This document shows positions 46,638 to 58,300 of a stretch of 64,000 nt of DNA, piece by piece. Source of the DNA: Gordius sp. MW1 (taxonomy: Eukaryota; Nematomorpha; Gordioida; Gordea; Gordiidae); contig OZ038529.1 of assembly GCA_964036665.1 (NCBI GenBank), forward strand, positions 3,906,001 to 3,970,000, in the 5' to 3' direction. How positions within the stretch are numbered: the stretch's first letter is position 1; each line of letters starts with the position of its first letter. The notes beneath the pieces were generated by a model. The model made no database searches, was not told the origin of the DNA, and saw nothing but the letters and a program-made list of their open reading frames with translations. The translations under genes and the position numbers were made by a program.

Positions 46638-48150
46638 GGTATCTCGATGATGCAACTTTGGCAGGCAGCTATGCACAAGTATCCAAAGCAATTAAATTAA
46701 TTAAAGACTTTTGTACGTCCTTAAATCTAACACTTAATGATGCTAAATGCGAAGTTTTAAAACCCCCTAACTTTGATAAAAATTCCATATTTAAAACATC
46801 TTTAATTGTGACTAAAGAAAATCTATCAATGCTCGGCTCGCCTACAGATGGATCTCCCTGTTAACAAGGCTTTTTAAACAATAATTTAACCCTTTTGGCC
46901 TCAAAATGTAATCTTTTAAAACTACTACTAATACATCAAGCTTTTTTTATGATAAAAAACTTTTTAAACATCTCATCAGCACTGTTTTAGATCAGCTGCC
47001 GCTTTTTTACATACAGATATTTAAAGAGTATATGAATCTACAATTAAAGATCTCCTTTAAAAAATTTTGAATCTACCTTTTGATAATACCAGCTGGCTGC
47101 AGGCCATCCTTCCAACCAAATTTGGGGGCTTAGGAATTAGGTCCCCACTCACTATTTCCCTTGTGGCTTTTCTCTCATCCTTTAAATGAAGAATCTTGTT
47201 TTTGAATTAACCTCTCAATCTAATAATATTTTAACGGAATTGGCCATATTGTCTTGGCATGAGAACGTCCTACCAGGAACCAGCCTACCAGAGTCGGCCA
47301 AGCAACGAGATTGGGATGCTAGTATAGTATAGCGCTCCGTCGCTTACCTACTTTCGAGTTGTGAAAATGTGCAGCATTTCAATCTCAGGTCACTTACGAC
47401 CGATTCTGGTCACAAATGGCTTGAATGTATCCCAAGTAAACACTCAGGACTTCTGCTTTCAAATCCAGAAGTTTCGTATGCAATAGCTCTTCGCCTAGGT
47501 ATTAAAGTTACCATAGGTTATCCCTGCGAAAATTGCAATAAGGAAATAGATATCTGGGCTCATCACCCACTCCATTGCTAGTTAAACAAATAACGTTTTA
47601 TCCGTCATCAAAAGATAAACCTTTTAATTCAATCGGCTTTAAAAAAGGTCGGCACTCCTTCCACCTCGAACCATCCGATCCTTCTTTAGAAGGTAGAATG
47701 CGTTCCGACGGAGCTTCTATGATCCTCTGGGAGGATGGCAAGTTCCTAGCATGGGACTTTACCTGCATCGATATCTTCGCGCCAAATAATAATAATTTTA
47801 ACCCACTTTCTTGTGGGGAATACCGTAAAACACACAACTACCGATCCATTGCTCAATCTAAAATTTTTATTCCAATAGTAACTTCCTGTTCCCCTACTTT
47901 TGGCAAGAAAGCATTAGCGTTCTTTAAATTGATAGGAAACAGATCTCCAAAGCTAAATACTCACCCAGCTTTATTTTAGGCCAAAAAATGGCATTTTGAT
48001 AGCTAAATCTAATTACAAATCTTTATATGACACATGGCCCGTGTTGGCTATTGACGAATCTGAGGAATAAATATTTATTTATAATAATATTTTATGCTCG
48101 TTTATTGTATATTTTATGTAACAATTTTACCCAATAAAAGCATTTAAAAA
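46638..48150 (+). mobile_element. Non-LTR-type retroelement A, 5'-truncated
   Basis: Starts abruptly at the RT catalytic segment (GYLDDATLAGSYAQVSKAIK), continues with FKTSLIVTKENLSMLGSP, a cysteine/histidine site (CENCNKEIDIWAHHPLHC, 47526-47580) and EPSDPSLEGRMRSDGASMIL (47668-47727), and ends near 48150 after AATAAAAG and an A-run. The zinc site followed by the R-M-R-S-D-G and WDFTC region resembles the C-terminal zinc knuckle and restriction-like endonuclease area of some non-LTR elements; that assignment is inference. Frames are broken at several points. Only about 60-70% similar to copies B and C. Confidence 0.7.
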
Positions 48151-48179
48151 AAATTCAAAAAATTGTAAAAATTTAATAT

Positions 48180-48251
48180 AAATATTTAAAATTTCAAGCC
48201 CCTCCCTAAATTATAGTTGTCCCCCTTTAATTCTAATGCTGGCTACGCCCA
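48180..48251. mobile_element. Right part of the unit-end MITE, cut by retroelement B
   Basis: Reads up to GCTGGCTACGCCCAT, then stops at the retroelement. The unit sequence resumes at 49931 with AAAATGAAGCTGCCCCC. Confidence 0.65.
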
Positions 48252-48253
48252 TT

Positions 48254-49930
48254 TCAAATTATTTTTTTTTGGTTAAAAAGTTTGTTTCCACGAAACAAAG
48301 TTACATAAATAAGCGAAATACAAAAATAAAGACATATTGGTTAAATACAAAGATCTATATCATTCATAATTTAGTCGAGGCTATATCATCTCAGTGTACC
48401 CTCGATTTAAATGTTTGGTATCTCGACGACGCCACCCTATGTGGCCGCCCGGAGGAGATTAATAAAGCTATAGAAATCATCAAAAATTTTGAAACCACTT
48501 TAAATCTTAAACTAAACTCGAAAAAATCTGAAATCTTTCAGGTCCCTAACACTTTTGACTTTCCATTTTTTAAAACTTTTTTAGTTTTAGAGAAAGAAAA
48601 CATATCCTTTTTGGATCACCCATTGGCGGTGAAAAATCTCTTTTAAATTTTCTTCAAAAGAACCTCGAAATTTTAAAATCTAAAACGGAACTTTTAAAAT
48701 GCTTGCCAGCGCATCACTCATTTTGCATAATCAATAACTATTTTACATTTCAAAGATTATTCATTGTTTTCGCTCATCTGGCGCATTTTTACACCCAGAC
48801 GTTTTAAAGTCGTACGAAGGCTTTTTAAAAACTTTATTAAAAAAAAATTTAAATTAAATTTAATACTAACAATTGGATTCAAGCATTCCTCCTAACCAAA
48901 TCTGGAGGATTAGGAATTCGCCCTCCCTGCAGCATATCGCTAGCCGCTTTTATTTCCACTTTTAAGTCGGCCCAAAACTTAATTTTTAATCTCACAAAAC
49001 ATGACTCCGACTCTCTGCTAACTCAAGCCTTGGAGCTTTGGAATTTGAATGTCGCACCCGAGACCATTATCTCAAAGTACGAGACAATAGGATTGGGATT
49101 CTGGAATAGTATCGCGCTCCGTTGATTACCTTTTATCGAGCAGCGATGATAGCGAGCATTACAACCTTAGGTCCCTCGCTTTTGATGGTTCCGGTCACGA
49201 GTGGCTTGAAGCCTATCCCAGCAAACTTTTGGGAATGCTGCTTGAAGACTTTGAGCTATCATATTCCATAGCTTTAAGGTTGGGGATTAGTTACAGCAAA
49301 GAATTCAGCTGTCAAAATTGTCTTGCCGTTGTAGACGAATATGCTAGGCACCCTCTACACTGCCTAACAAACAAATATAAATATGTTAGGCACACTAAAG
49401 CTAATTTATTAATTCAAGCTGCCCTTAAAAAGGCAAAGATCCCCTCAATCCTTGAGCCGTCAGATCTTTCTCTTGAAGGTAGGATGCGCCCTAACGGCTC
49501 TTCTCTAGTCCCCTGGCAAAATGGCCTATCCCTCAAATGGGATTTTACTTGTATTGACCTTTTTGTCTCTTCCAATTTTAATTACGACCCTATCGCTACA
49601 GCAGAAGGGCGTAAAATTACAAAGTATTCTGCCCTTTTGGCGTCCAATATTTTTATCCCTGTCGTTGCCTCGTGCTCCGGTTTCTTTGGCAAACAGGCAA
49701 TGGGGTTTAGAAATCGGAAAACGCACCCCGAAATCTAAAATTTCTGCGTCCTTTTTACTCACGCAACAACTAGGGTCTCGTGTTGTACGATACAACTTTA
49801 AATTCTTTGCCGACTCATGGCCCATTTTAGAAGATAATAATATAGATCTTTGTATTAATATGTCTTTATTTTTGTATTTCGTTTAGTTATGTAACTTTGT
49901 TTCGTGAAAATAAACTTTTTAACCAAAAGT
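48254..49930 (+). mobile_element. Non-LTR-type retroelement B with inverted copy of its own 3' end at its 5' end
   Basis: The body runs from the RT segment NLVEAISSQC and VWYLDDATLCGRPEE to the C-terminus, with CQNCLAVVDEYARHPLHC (49307-49360) and EPSDLSLEGRMRPNGSSLVP (49459-49518), then WDFTCIDLF. The last 90 bp (about 49840-49930, ending ACTTTTTAACCAAAAG) also occur inverted at 48268-48360 (TTTTGGTTAAAAAG onward). The first 45 or so codons of the frame at 48236 are thus antisense 3'-end sequence, not protein. One long C-terminal frame (49229-49738) is open. Confidence 0.75.
49229..49738 (+). pseudogene. C-terminal zinc-knuckle and endonuclease-like region of retroelement B
   Basis: A 169-codon open piece of a longer retroelement protein. 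The CX2C...HX3HC site is followed by HTKANLLIQAALKKAKIPSI and the R-P-N-G...W-D-F-T-C block. Frameshifts separate it from the RT region upstream and from the terminal YNFKFFADSWPILED (reading frame shifted, 49790-49840). Confidence 0.7.
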
Positions 49931-50059
49931 TTGTCAAAAATGAAGCTGCCCCCTCCACCCTAGACAAATATAAAGTTACCCCTTTGTCTAAATACACATA
50001 TTACAATTTGTTAAATGTATATCTCTCAATTTATTAATGGACAAAAATTAATTATGTAG

Positions 50060-50140
50060 ATGGTACAACTACGAATACTACTGGATCGGCAACCTCTCCT
50101 TTACATTATTTCATAAATACTACAAATACCAATTTATCAG
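50060..50140 (+). CDS. 81-nt symmetric exon, copy 3 (unit 4)
   Basis: Acceptor ATTATGTAG, donor CAG|GTAAAT, phase 1-1. Encodes GTTTNTTGSATSPLHY then FINTTNTNLS, with all sequons kept. It is the consensus-like copy. Confidence 0.5.
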
Positions 50141-51107
50141 GTAAATTCTATGCAGAATATTTGAGCCTAATTTTTATTAATGTAAATAATTGTATTAAAT
50201 CGTATTGTGACGGCCAGATAATTTGGCGTATTTTTCGTTAAAAAATTTGCTGATTACTTGGGATTGCATAAAACTCAATTTTAATCAGAGACCAAAAATG
50301 CCTGCCCGCTGCTCGAACCTTCCCGCACTGCTATAAATTTAGATTATGGGGCTCAATGATATTTTCAAATAATGTATTGTTCTGTTTTCGTGTTGAATCT
50401 GTCACTTTTATATTTGACTAGCTGTGCCCGGCAGCGTCGCTTTGGCTTAGTCCTTAATCAGCTAAATAATTAGCATAGATTAATAGAAGATATCTGAAAA
50501 TTTTGAGTCATCTGTTGGAGAGTTTATAATGTAAAAAATATAATAAATTATTATTGAAATAGATATTATTTAATTTAATAATAGGAAAAGGCATATTTAT
50601 TCATAATTTGATACATTTGTAACAGTTTAAAATACTTATAAGGTAATTGTTAAGTTTATAGTTTAAAATGTAAGGTGATAACGATTTGGGTGACAAAAAG
50701 TACCACGGGTGTATAAAACCCAATGATAATGTTCGACAATGTAGAGAAAATATTTTAGTACAGCGTTTATAATAGTGTAATGTCATAGCCTAATCTAGAG
50801 TATCAAAAAATATTGCTAAATTTTGTTTAAATGAAGGCTTTTACAATATTTGGTTGAATCAGAATTAATTAGAAATAATACAAATTTCCGCGAGTATAAA
50901 GAAAGCGAAACATTTATGTATTAGAAAAAAATAGAATACCTAGTAAAATTTTGATCATCAGGTGATGGTGTCATAGGTGAGGCTTGGTTATAATAAAAAT
51001 TAGTATAAAGATAATGAATTAAAAAGTATAAAGTAAAAAAACTAATATATATAATAAGTTAAGACCTGCATATGTAGTTGAAGTTGAAGGAGGGACTTAT
51101 GGTATAT

Positions 51108-51260
51108 TTATAGCCGTAGCCAACATTGGAATAAAAGGGGGGAAATATGGTTGGTGTAAAATGATAATTTTTTGAAATTTAACAATAATTTTAATAAATT
51201 TAAAAAAATTCATTTGGAGGGGGCAGCCGCCCCTCCCTGCTTCCCTCTGGCTACGCCCAT
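51108..51260. mobile_element. MITE of the CATGGGCGTAGCCAG family
   Basis: Left end ATAGCCGTAGCCAACATTGG, right end TCTGGCTACGCCCAT, with the usual GGGGGCAGCCGCCCCTCCCT block. Confidence 0.7.
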
Positions 51261-51589
51261 TAATAGTTTGTACACACACGGGTTTCAGTTTAACCGAGAG
51301 ATGTAAGTTGAGATAAGAATAAAGCTGGAAGATTAGTATGGTTGGGGGGGGGGGGAATATGTTGCGATTAACATATTGGTATTAGTAGATAAAACCTGTT
51401 ATCGAGGTATAAAACTTAAAAATGCATAGGTCCAGTTTCAATAGCGAGACGTAAACCATTGCAAGGTTTTGGCTTACTAATATTGTGTATATCACGGTTA
51501 TCGGTACGCCAATTTTCAAGTGCAGAATGTGAAGATCCCTGCCAGATAATTTGAATTTAAAAATTCGATTGGATAATCAAATTTTAAAT

Positions 51590-53400
51590 TTAATTTTTTT
51601 TTAATTAAGTTTTTAAAAAGCCTTCGTACGACTTTAAAACGTCTGGGTTTAAAAATGCGCCAGATGAGCGAAAACAATAGTTAATCCTTGAAATGTTAAA
51701 ATAGTTTTTGATTATGTAAAATGAGTGATACGCTAGCAAGCATTTTAAGAGTTCCGTTTTAGATTTTAAAATTTCGAGGTTCTTATGAAGAATGAGATTT
51801 TTCCGCCAATGGGTGATCCCAAAAGGGATATGTTTTCTTTCTCTAAAACTAAAAAAGTTTTAAAAATTGGAAAGTCAATAGTGTTGGAGACCTGATTTCA
51901 CATTTTTTCGAGTTTTTAGAGTGGGTTCAAAATTTTAGATGATTTCTATAGCTTTACTAATCTCCTCCGGGCGGCCACATAGGGTGGCGTTGTCGAGATA
52001 CCAAACATTTAAATCGAGGGTACACTGAGATGATATTGCCTCGACCAAATTATTAATGGCTAAACAAAACAAAGGAGGGCCTAATTGATCTCCTTGTTGG
52101 ATGCCTTCGGACGAGTCAATGACGTATTCGCCGATCGAAGCTTGGTTGTAGAACCATAGCTTAATAAAATGTAATTTAAAAATTATGGGAATTTGGCTAA
52201 AAAAGTGTTAATAAGGGGTTCTCTTCTAATGCTGTTAAAAGCATTGGCGAGTAATTTGAAGTGTGATCCGGCCAGCATGGCTGGCTGCCTCACAGCCGCC
52301 TTTAATTCCGAAGCCGAGTTGATGAGGGCATAGCTTGGCGGATAAGGAGGGTTTTATGAGTTTGCAGAGGATTTTAGATATAATACGGCGAAAAAAACTT
52401 CCAATGGCAATGGGTCTAAATGAGTTATCCGGTTTTTTGATGGCGATAAGTTTTGCACTGAATAAAATAGGGATGATTTCATGAGGAAATTTTCCATTAA
52501 CAATGATATTACAAAAAGAAGTAATAAAATTTAAAAGAGGTTCAGTATTTAAATTATTTAAGTTGAGTAAATCTTGTAGATATACTGGGCGCCATCCGTC
52601 GAGTCCGGCTGCGGAGTCCAAAGGAAAGGAGTTAAGGGCTTCACGGATGTCTGAAGACTCAAGCACTATTGATGATGGAGATGTGGGGTATTTACTTGCT
52701 GAGGATGCTGGTGGGTGTTTTTGATTAAGCTCCCTATAAGAGTCAGGGCAACAAGGGAAAATTGAGTTGTTATCATAAAAAGCTTTTTGGGCACTTTTTG
52801 GGTTGAAATTATGAATTTTATTTGAGATGTGCTTGGCAGTTTTGTTAATTGAGAATTCCAGTGGAAAGGGTTTTGTTTTACTTGTGCATGTTATGGGAAC
52901 ATCAGTAAACACACAAGGGATTCTTTGATGAGACTTGATAAATTATGTTCATTGGGTTCCCTAACATAAAAGATATGATATGGAAATTTAAAAAGTTTGT
53001 CCCAATTAGTTAAGTTATAGGGGGGAAGTGAATAAATTTAGCAGAGATTGTTGAATGGAAGGTCTGGCTCCTCATGGGATTCTAAAGATAGTATTAGGAA
53101 ATGGATTTGTTAAAAAAGAATTGTTCCAAGATGAGTCAGGCGGTTGATTAGTTGATGGGGAGCATTGTAAGGGTGGGGGATGACGGGGCTAAAGATTGGC
53201 AATAGGGAGCCTCTTCAAAGTTAGAAGCCAGGGGTGGAATTGGTAATCAGTGTGGAGGTAATTTGCCAGAAGAAGGGCATCTTGAAGACACAGGGCCATG
53301 AATCCAAAAACAATTGTATTTATCAAGGCATATTCGTCGCTTACAAGTTGAGCCTAGGGTTTTAGAGATTAATATACGTGAGGTTGAACAATTGATATTA
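51590..53400 (-). mobile_element. Non-LTR-type retroelement C, 3'-truncated
   Basis: On the minus strand, the frame 52912-52235 encodes FPLDSAAGLDGWRPVYLQDL and KKPDNSFRPIAIGSFFRRII (RT motifs), followed in a shifted frame by SSEGIQQGDQLGPPLFCLAI and VWYLDNATLCGRPEE. The catalytic YLDD is YLDN here. It ends at the point equivalent to 48870 in copy B, and overlaps copy B by about 500 bp. Copy C therefore supplies the N-terminal RT half and copy B the C-terminal half of one family, in opposite orientation. Confidence 0.75.
52235..52912 (-). pseudogene. Reverse transcriptase N-terminal half of retroelement C
   Basis: A 225-codon open frame: variable N-terminal region, then fingers and palm motifs (AAGLDGWRP, LIAIKKPDNSFRPIAIG, HQLGFGIKGGCEAASHAG). 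A frameshift just after this separates it from the catalytic palm. The RPIAxG...RR..SK spelling is shared with RT proteins known from many invertebrate genomes. Confidence 0.75.
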
Positions 53401-53943
53401 AAGTTGGGATTATTTTAGATTTTAAAGGTGTATGATTTACAAGAATTTTGCAAGTTTAATAATACAAAAGTGTATCTGGGAAAATATTGTTAATTGTATG
53501 ATATTGAAAAAAAATGGCTCAAAGGATTCAACAAAGGTTATATTAAAACTTGTAGGGTATAAATTGCTTACCTTTTGTGATATGGAAAGCTTTATAAAAA
53601 ACATGTAAACATGGAACTTCTTCTGATAATAGTTAAGAAATATAAAAATATATTTCAAAGTAGAATTTTGATAATAAATAAATATTGTGCAAATGTGAGT
53701 TATATCTGGGATAACTAGCATTGATTAATGCATCCACATGATATATAACTATAAGTTTAGTAGGCATGAAAGAACTATTCACTTGTTGCTGCTGGTGGTA
53801 ATTGAATAAATCTTTTTTCTTTTATTTTGGGAAATAATTTAGGTTTGTGAATGATAATTAATGCTGCAGGTATTGAATGGGTGTATAATTTGATAGGTCC
53901 CTTTTTAAAAAAGTTTGTAATTTTTTGATCTGATCATATCAGT
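53401..53943. other. Unassigned AT-rich sequence
   Basis: Probably the remaining 5' part of the second Helitron or leader sequence of retroelement C. No recognisable coding signal. Confidence 0.35.
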
Positions 53944-54155
53944 TGACTATAGTTAAAATTTCAAGCCCCTCCCTAAATTATAGTTGTCCCTCTTTAATTC
54001 TAATGGTGGCTACGCCCATGCTCCTATTTGTTTGAATTGAAGCTGCCCCCTCCACCCTAGACAAATATAAAGTTACCCCTTTGTCTAAATACACATATTA
54101 TAATTTATTAAATGTATATCTCTCAATTTATTAATGGACAAAAATTAATTTTGTA

Positions 54156-54236
54156 GATCGTACAACTACGAATACTACTGGCTCGGCAACCTCTCCTTTA
54201 CCTTATTTCATAAATACTACAAATACCCATTTATCA
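54156..54236 (+). CDS. 81-nt symmetric exon, copy 4 (unit 5)
   Basis: Acceptor ATTTTGTAG, donor CAG|GTAAAT, phase 1-1. Encodes RTTTNTTGSATSPLPY then FINTTNTHLS. It differs from copy 3 by Gly to Arg, His to Pro and Asn to His; the last change removes the third sequon. Frame and splice sites stay intact. Confidence 0.5.
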
Positions 54237-55356
54237 GGTAAATTCGATGCAGAATATTTGAGCCTCATTATTATTAATGTTAATAATTGTATTAAATCGT
54301 ATTGTGACGGCCACAAAAAACTGCCACATAATTTGGCGTATTTTTCGTTAAAAAATTTGCTGATTAATAGGGATTGCATAAAACTCAATTTTAATCAGAG
54401 ACCAATGCCCGGCCCGTTGCCCGAACCTGCCCGCACGGCCATAAATTTAGATTATGAGGCTCAATGATATTTTCAAATAATGTATTATTCTGATTTCGTG
54501 TTTAATCTGTCACTTGTATAACTTTTGTTAATCCTGTTTTCATTAAAAAAAATCTAAAATTAAAATAATTTACAAAATATAACTGTATAGTTCGAAAAAT
54601 TTTAAAAACATCATTTTGGACCGGGCAGATCGGGGCTCTAATAAATTTGGGCTTGGCCTAGCGGACACTTAGAAAGGTTCGGGCAGGCTCGGGCGGTTAG
54701 ATAAGTTATAAAATCGGATTGGGTTTGGGCATTTTAACAAATATGACCTAAGATGTCCATAAGACCTTAGCTAAGTTACATTCGAAATTGTCACTATTTT
54801 AAAATAGATAAAGCCGATTTCTGATAGCGTCACTTCCCTTTTTGCATACAGATCTAAGGTTTTAGTCTGTATTCGATAGAATTAGCTCCTCCAGCTTACT
54901 TATAAAATCACCTATTTAAAAATTTAACCAAATATAATAATAAAATTTTTTGCCATTTCTATGATTATATAAAATTTCTATTAGATTTAATATAAAATTT
55001 TTATTTGCCCAAAATATAGCAATATCTGCTCAATCAAAAAACGTGTCAGACTCATTCCCTGGTCATATCAACCAAGATCTAAGTAAGTTCTTTAAAAAAA
55101 TTGCCTACATGTAATAATAATATAAAATAATTTAAAAATTAAAAAAGTTAATATAAATTTTTATCAACTATGTTTTAACCGTTTTTACATATCTTTTATG
55201 TAAACTGAATAGTTTTACTTAAATATTTTATTTCATAAAAATAAGATAGGAACTTCTTCAATCAAGCGATTTTAAGCTTTAAATATATAAAATAGGTCCT
55301 TTAACTTTAGATTTAAAGAATATTAAGACAAAATCTCATGCTTCTCCAAGTTACTA

Positions 55357-58300
55357 TTATAATGGTTTATTGTAATTTGAATATACGCTATTCTAATTTA
55401 GGAAACAACTTTTTTCGAGAATTACATTGACGTTACATAATACAATTGTTACATATCTCCCCGCTTAACCAGCTTTAAATTTCTTCAATTAATCTCCGCC
55501 GTGGCTTCCTTGGTTTTCTCTTTTTAAGTTTCTATCATCTTTATCTTTCGGTATGTAAATATCACCGGCAATAGTTCTACCCGTATTGACTCTAAAGGTT
55601 CTTGTCTTTGTATCTCTTGATCATAAACTACCTCCTTCTCTTTCAATGATGCACCATTCACACCCGGGAAAACCGAATTTTGATCTTCAACTACCCTTTC
55701 TCTTTTTCTGAATTGGTCCGCAAGTATGCGCACGACTTTATTATTACTTTCAACGCTATAAGACAATAACCCATTCCTAGCAAGTACTTTTCCTTCCCGC
55801 CATCCTAGTGTCAATTCATTTTTTACCCAGACTAATTCATTTATTTCAAATTCGTGGACGTGACGTCATATCGTGGTGAAAGGCTTGTTTATTCATTTTG
55901 TGTTCCATAATGGTTTGGGAACTTGGTCGGGACCAAGCGAGCATTGTCCGATTCCTCCGTCCGCAAAGCATCTTGGATGGCAACCTACCTGTTGAGTTAT
56001 GTTCACAAACTCTGTTTGTTGATAAAATTTCATTCATACACTCTTCCGGATCGTTGATGTCTTCTCTGGTGGCCAAGTAGCGGCTTTTTAATGTTCTAAT
56101 ACATCTCTCTGCACAACCATAGTCTTGGGATGGTAAGGTGGGTCAGAATATGTACTATATTATAATCCTTATTGCCTAAACTCAACGGAAGTTAACTGAG
56201 GTTCATTATCGCTGACTATTTGACGTGGAACACCAAATCGAGCAAACCACCTTTTAGATTTTTTATCAGTATTTTAGAATATGTATTCCTAAGGAGTTCC
56301 ACTTCAATCCACTTTAAATAAGAGTCAATACCGAGAAACCAGTAGTAGGAGTCCATCGGTCTTCTAGATCTATATGTAATCGTTCCCAAGGCGTGTTCGT
56401 TTCACAAATATAATGGGACTTTAGGAATATTTAAGCGGTTCCTTTGACAATTACCACAATTCGCAACAAATTGTTTAAGTCCAAACCTGGCCAGTAAACA
56501 TCTAATAGATTTCATTGCGTTAATCCCAGGATGTCCTCTATGCAAAATATTTAATACAGATTTGCGTATTGTCTTTGGTATGACTATTCGACGTTCCATT
56601 GTATGATACCCTTATCCGAACATAATTCACTCTTCCTATTGAAATACGGTATTATATCTTCGCTGACGGCATTTTTGTTTACATTCCAACTCAAGACTTT
56701 CTTGAGAGTGCTATCATTAAGAGGTTCCTTCGCGATTTCGACACCTGTAAGTCATCTAGCGTAATTGACTTTAAGCAGGCAAAAAAATTTTCGTCATCCG
56801 ATACCCCCTCGTTAATTTCCGATAAAGATAGTCGCGACAAGGCATCTGCAACGCAACCTGGTCTATATTCTAAACCATAATCATATGCCAACAACTTCCA
56901 CACCCACCTTATTAATCGATTGTTGCCAATATTGGACATATCCTGATATCATAGCCGCTCCAGAGGTTTGTTGCCTGTACGCAATGTAAACTTCCTTCCA
57001 TATATATAGGCGTGGAATTTTTCACAGCCAAACAAAAACAACAATGCACTCGCTTCTTTGTCAATCGAGGCATAGTTTTTTTCTTGTTTTGAAAGAGTCC
57101 TTGACGCGTAAGCAATCGGTTTTTTCAACCTGTTGGAAAGTTGGTGCATTAAAACGGCTCCGAATCCATCATTTAAAGCGTCACAATCAAGGATTAAAGG
57201 TAAATCAATTGAAGAGGAAATAACAGTATCTTTATGAATTAAGATTGTCTTAACTTTTTTATATACAGCATTAGTGTCCAAGTCCACTTACACTTTGAAC
57301 TCGTCAATCGATGTAGCGGAGCGCATATACAATGAAGATGGGGAATAAACTTCTAATAGTAATTTATCAGGCCCAAAAAGGCCCTTAATTGCTGTACGTT
57401 TTGCGGAATCGGTGCCTCTTGTATTGCTCGAATTTTCTCCGTCATTGGGTGTATGCCAAATCTGTCTATACAAAATACCAAAAAAGTCACAGAGTCCTCT
57501 AAGAATTTAACTTTCGCCAACTTTGCTCTGAATCCTGCATTATTCAGTTTCGATAGTACCACTGTTAAATTGCGAAAATGCTCGTCATCATTCTTACCCG
57601 TAACTATCACATCATCTAGGTACACTCCCGTCTTTTTGCAACCCTTAAGTAAGTTTTACATATATCTCTGGAATAGTATTGGTACTGCGGCGAGTCCAAA
57701 CGGCAACCGTTTGTAGCGATAAGAGCCCACATGTGTATTGATGATCAGGAAATTTTGGGATTGCTCATCCACCCTTGTTTGTAGGTATGCATCCTTTAGG
57801 TCGATCGTCGTAAAATTTTTTCCTCCTGATAATTTTGACAGAATATCATCAAATGTGGGTAAGATGTGATAGTCTTTAAGAAGAAAAGGGTTCAATATGA
57901 CCCTAAATCCCCACAAATCTGAATATCACCATTATTATTTTTAACGTATACCGTTGGTGTCGCCCATTCAACCCGACATTTAGAAGGTTTAACCTTTTCA
58001 ATTATATCCGCTGCTAAAAGTCTATCTAATCTTTTCTATCGGGCCCCGTAATGGAAAGGGCACCCGACGGGCAGGCAGAACCTTCCCAATAGCTGAGGTT
58101 CAACGTACGAACTGGCATCAAAAATTCCGGCAAATATCTTTATTAAATTATCTATTTTGGTACTCGAGTTTTGATTTAAAATTACTGATTGTTAAACCTT
58201 TGAAATTTTGACACATTTCGGAATGTATAATCTAAAATATCCAGGGTAAGCCAATTAAGGGTGCATCCGATGTTTTTGTCACGATGACAGGTAGTAATAT

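Larger units (their letters stand above)
43952..50059. repeat. Tandem unit 3 (gypsy-free, with two retroelement insertions)
   Basis: Carries exon copy 2, the GC-rich block (44440), a Helentron-like insertion (44771-45991), the intact gypsy empty site (46389-46392) and the GTAAAAACGG MITE (46417-46622). About 1.1 kb of the unit is missing at the first retroelement (46638-48150). The unit-end MITE is cut by the second (48254-49930). Confidence 0.75.
50418..53943 (-). mobile_element. Second Helitron, interrupted by retroelement C
   Basis: The minus-strand 3' end reads AGCGACGCTGCCGGGCACAG then CTAG. It is inserted between A and T of TATTTGA|TTGTATAAC, as seen uninterrupted in unit 3 (44319-44335). 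A Pif1-type segment homologous to 22650-22800 lies at 51430-51580. Retroelement C occupies 51590-53400. A MITE (51108-51260) is nested. The 5' edge near 53943 is inferred. Confidence 0.6.
50060..54155. repeat. Tandem unit 4 (internally deleted)
   Basis: Exon copy 3 and 350 bp of unit sequence, then a Helitron at 50418, then unit-end sequence from about 53944. The whole gypsy-containing middle is missing, so Helitron insertion and a large deletion are superimposed. Confidence 0.65.

Noticed and set aside
48236-48380. N-terminal extension of the RT frame of retroelement B
   Set aside because: Its first 45 or so codons are the reverse complement of the element's own 3' end.
48254-53400. Twin-priming inversion of a single retroelement insertion
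   Set aside because: The inverted 5' half lies downstream of the 3' end, not upstream, and a Helitron segment lies between the two halves.
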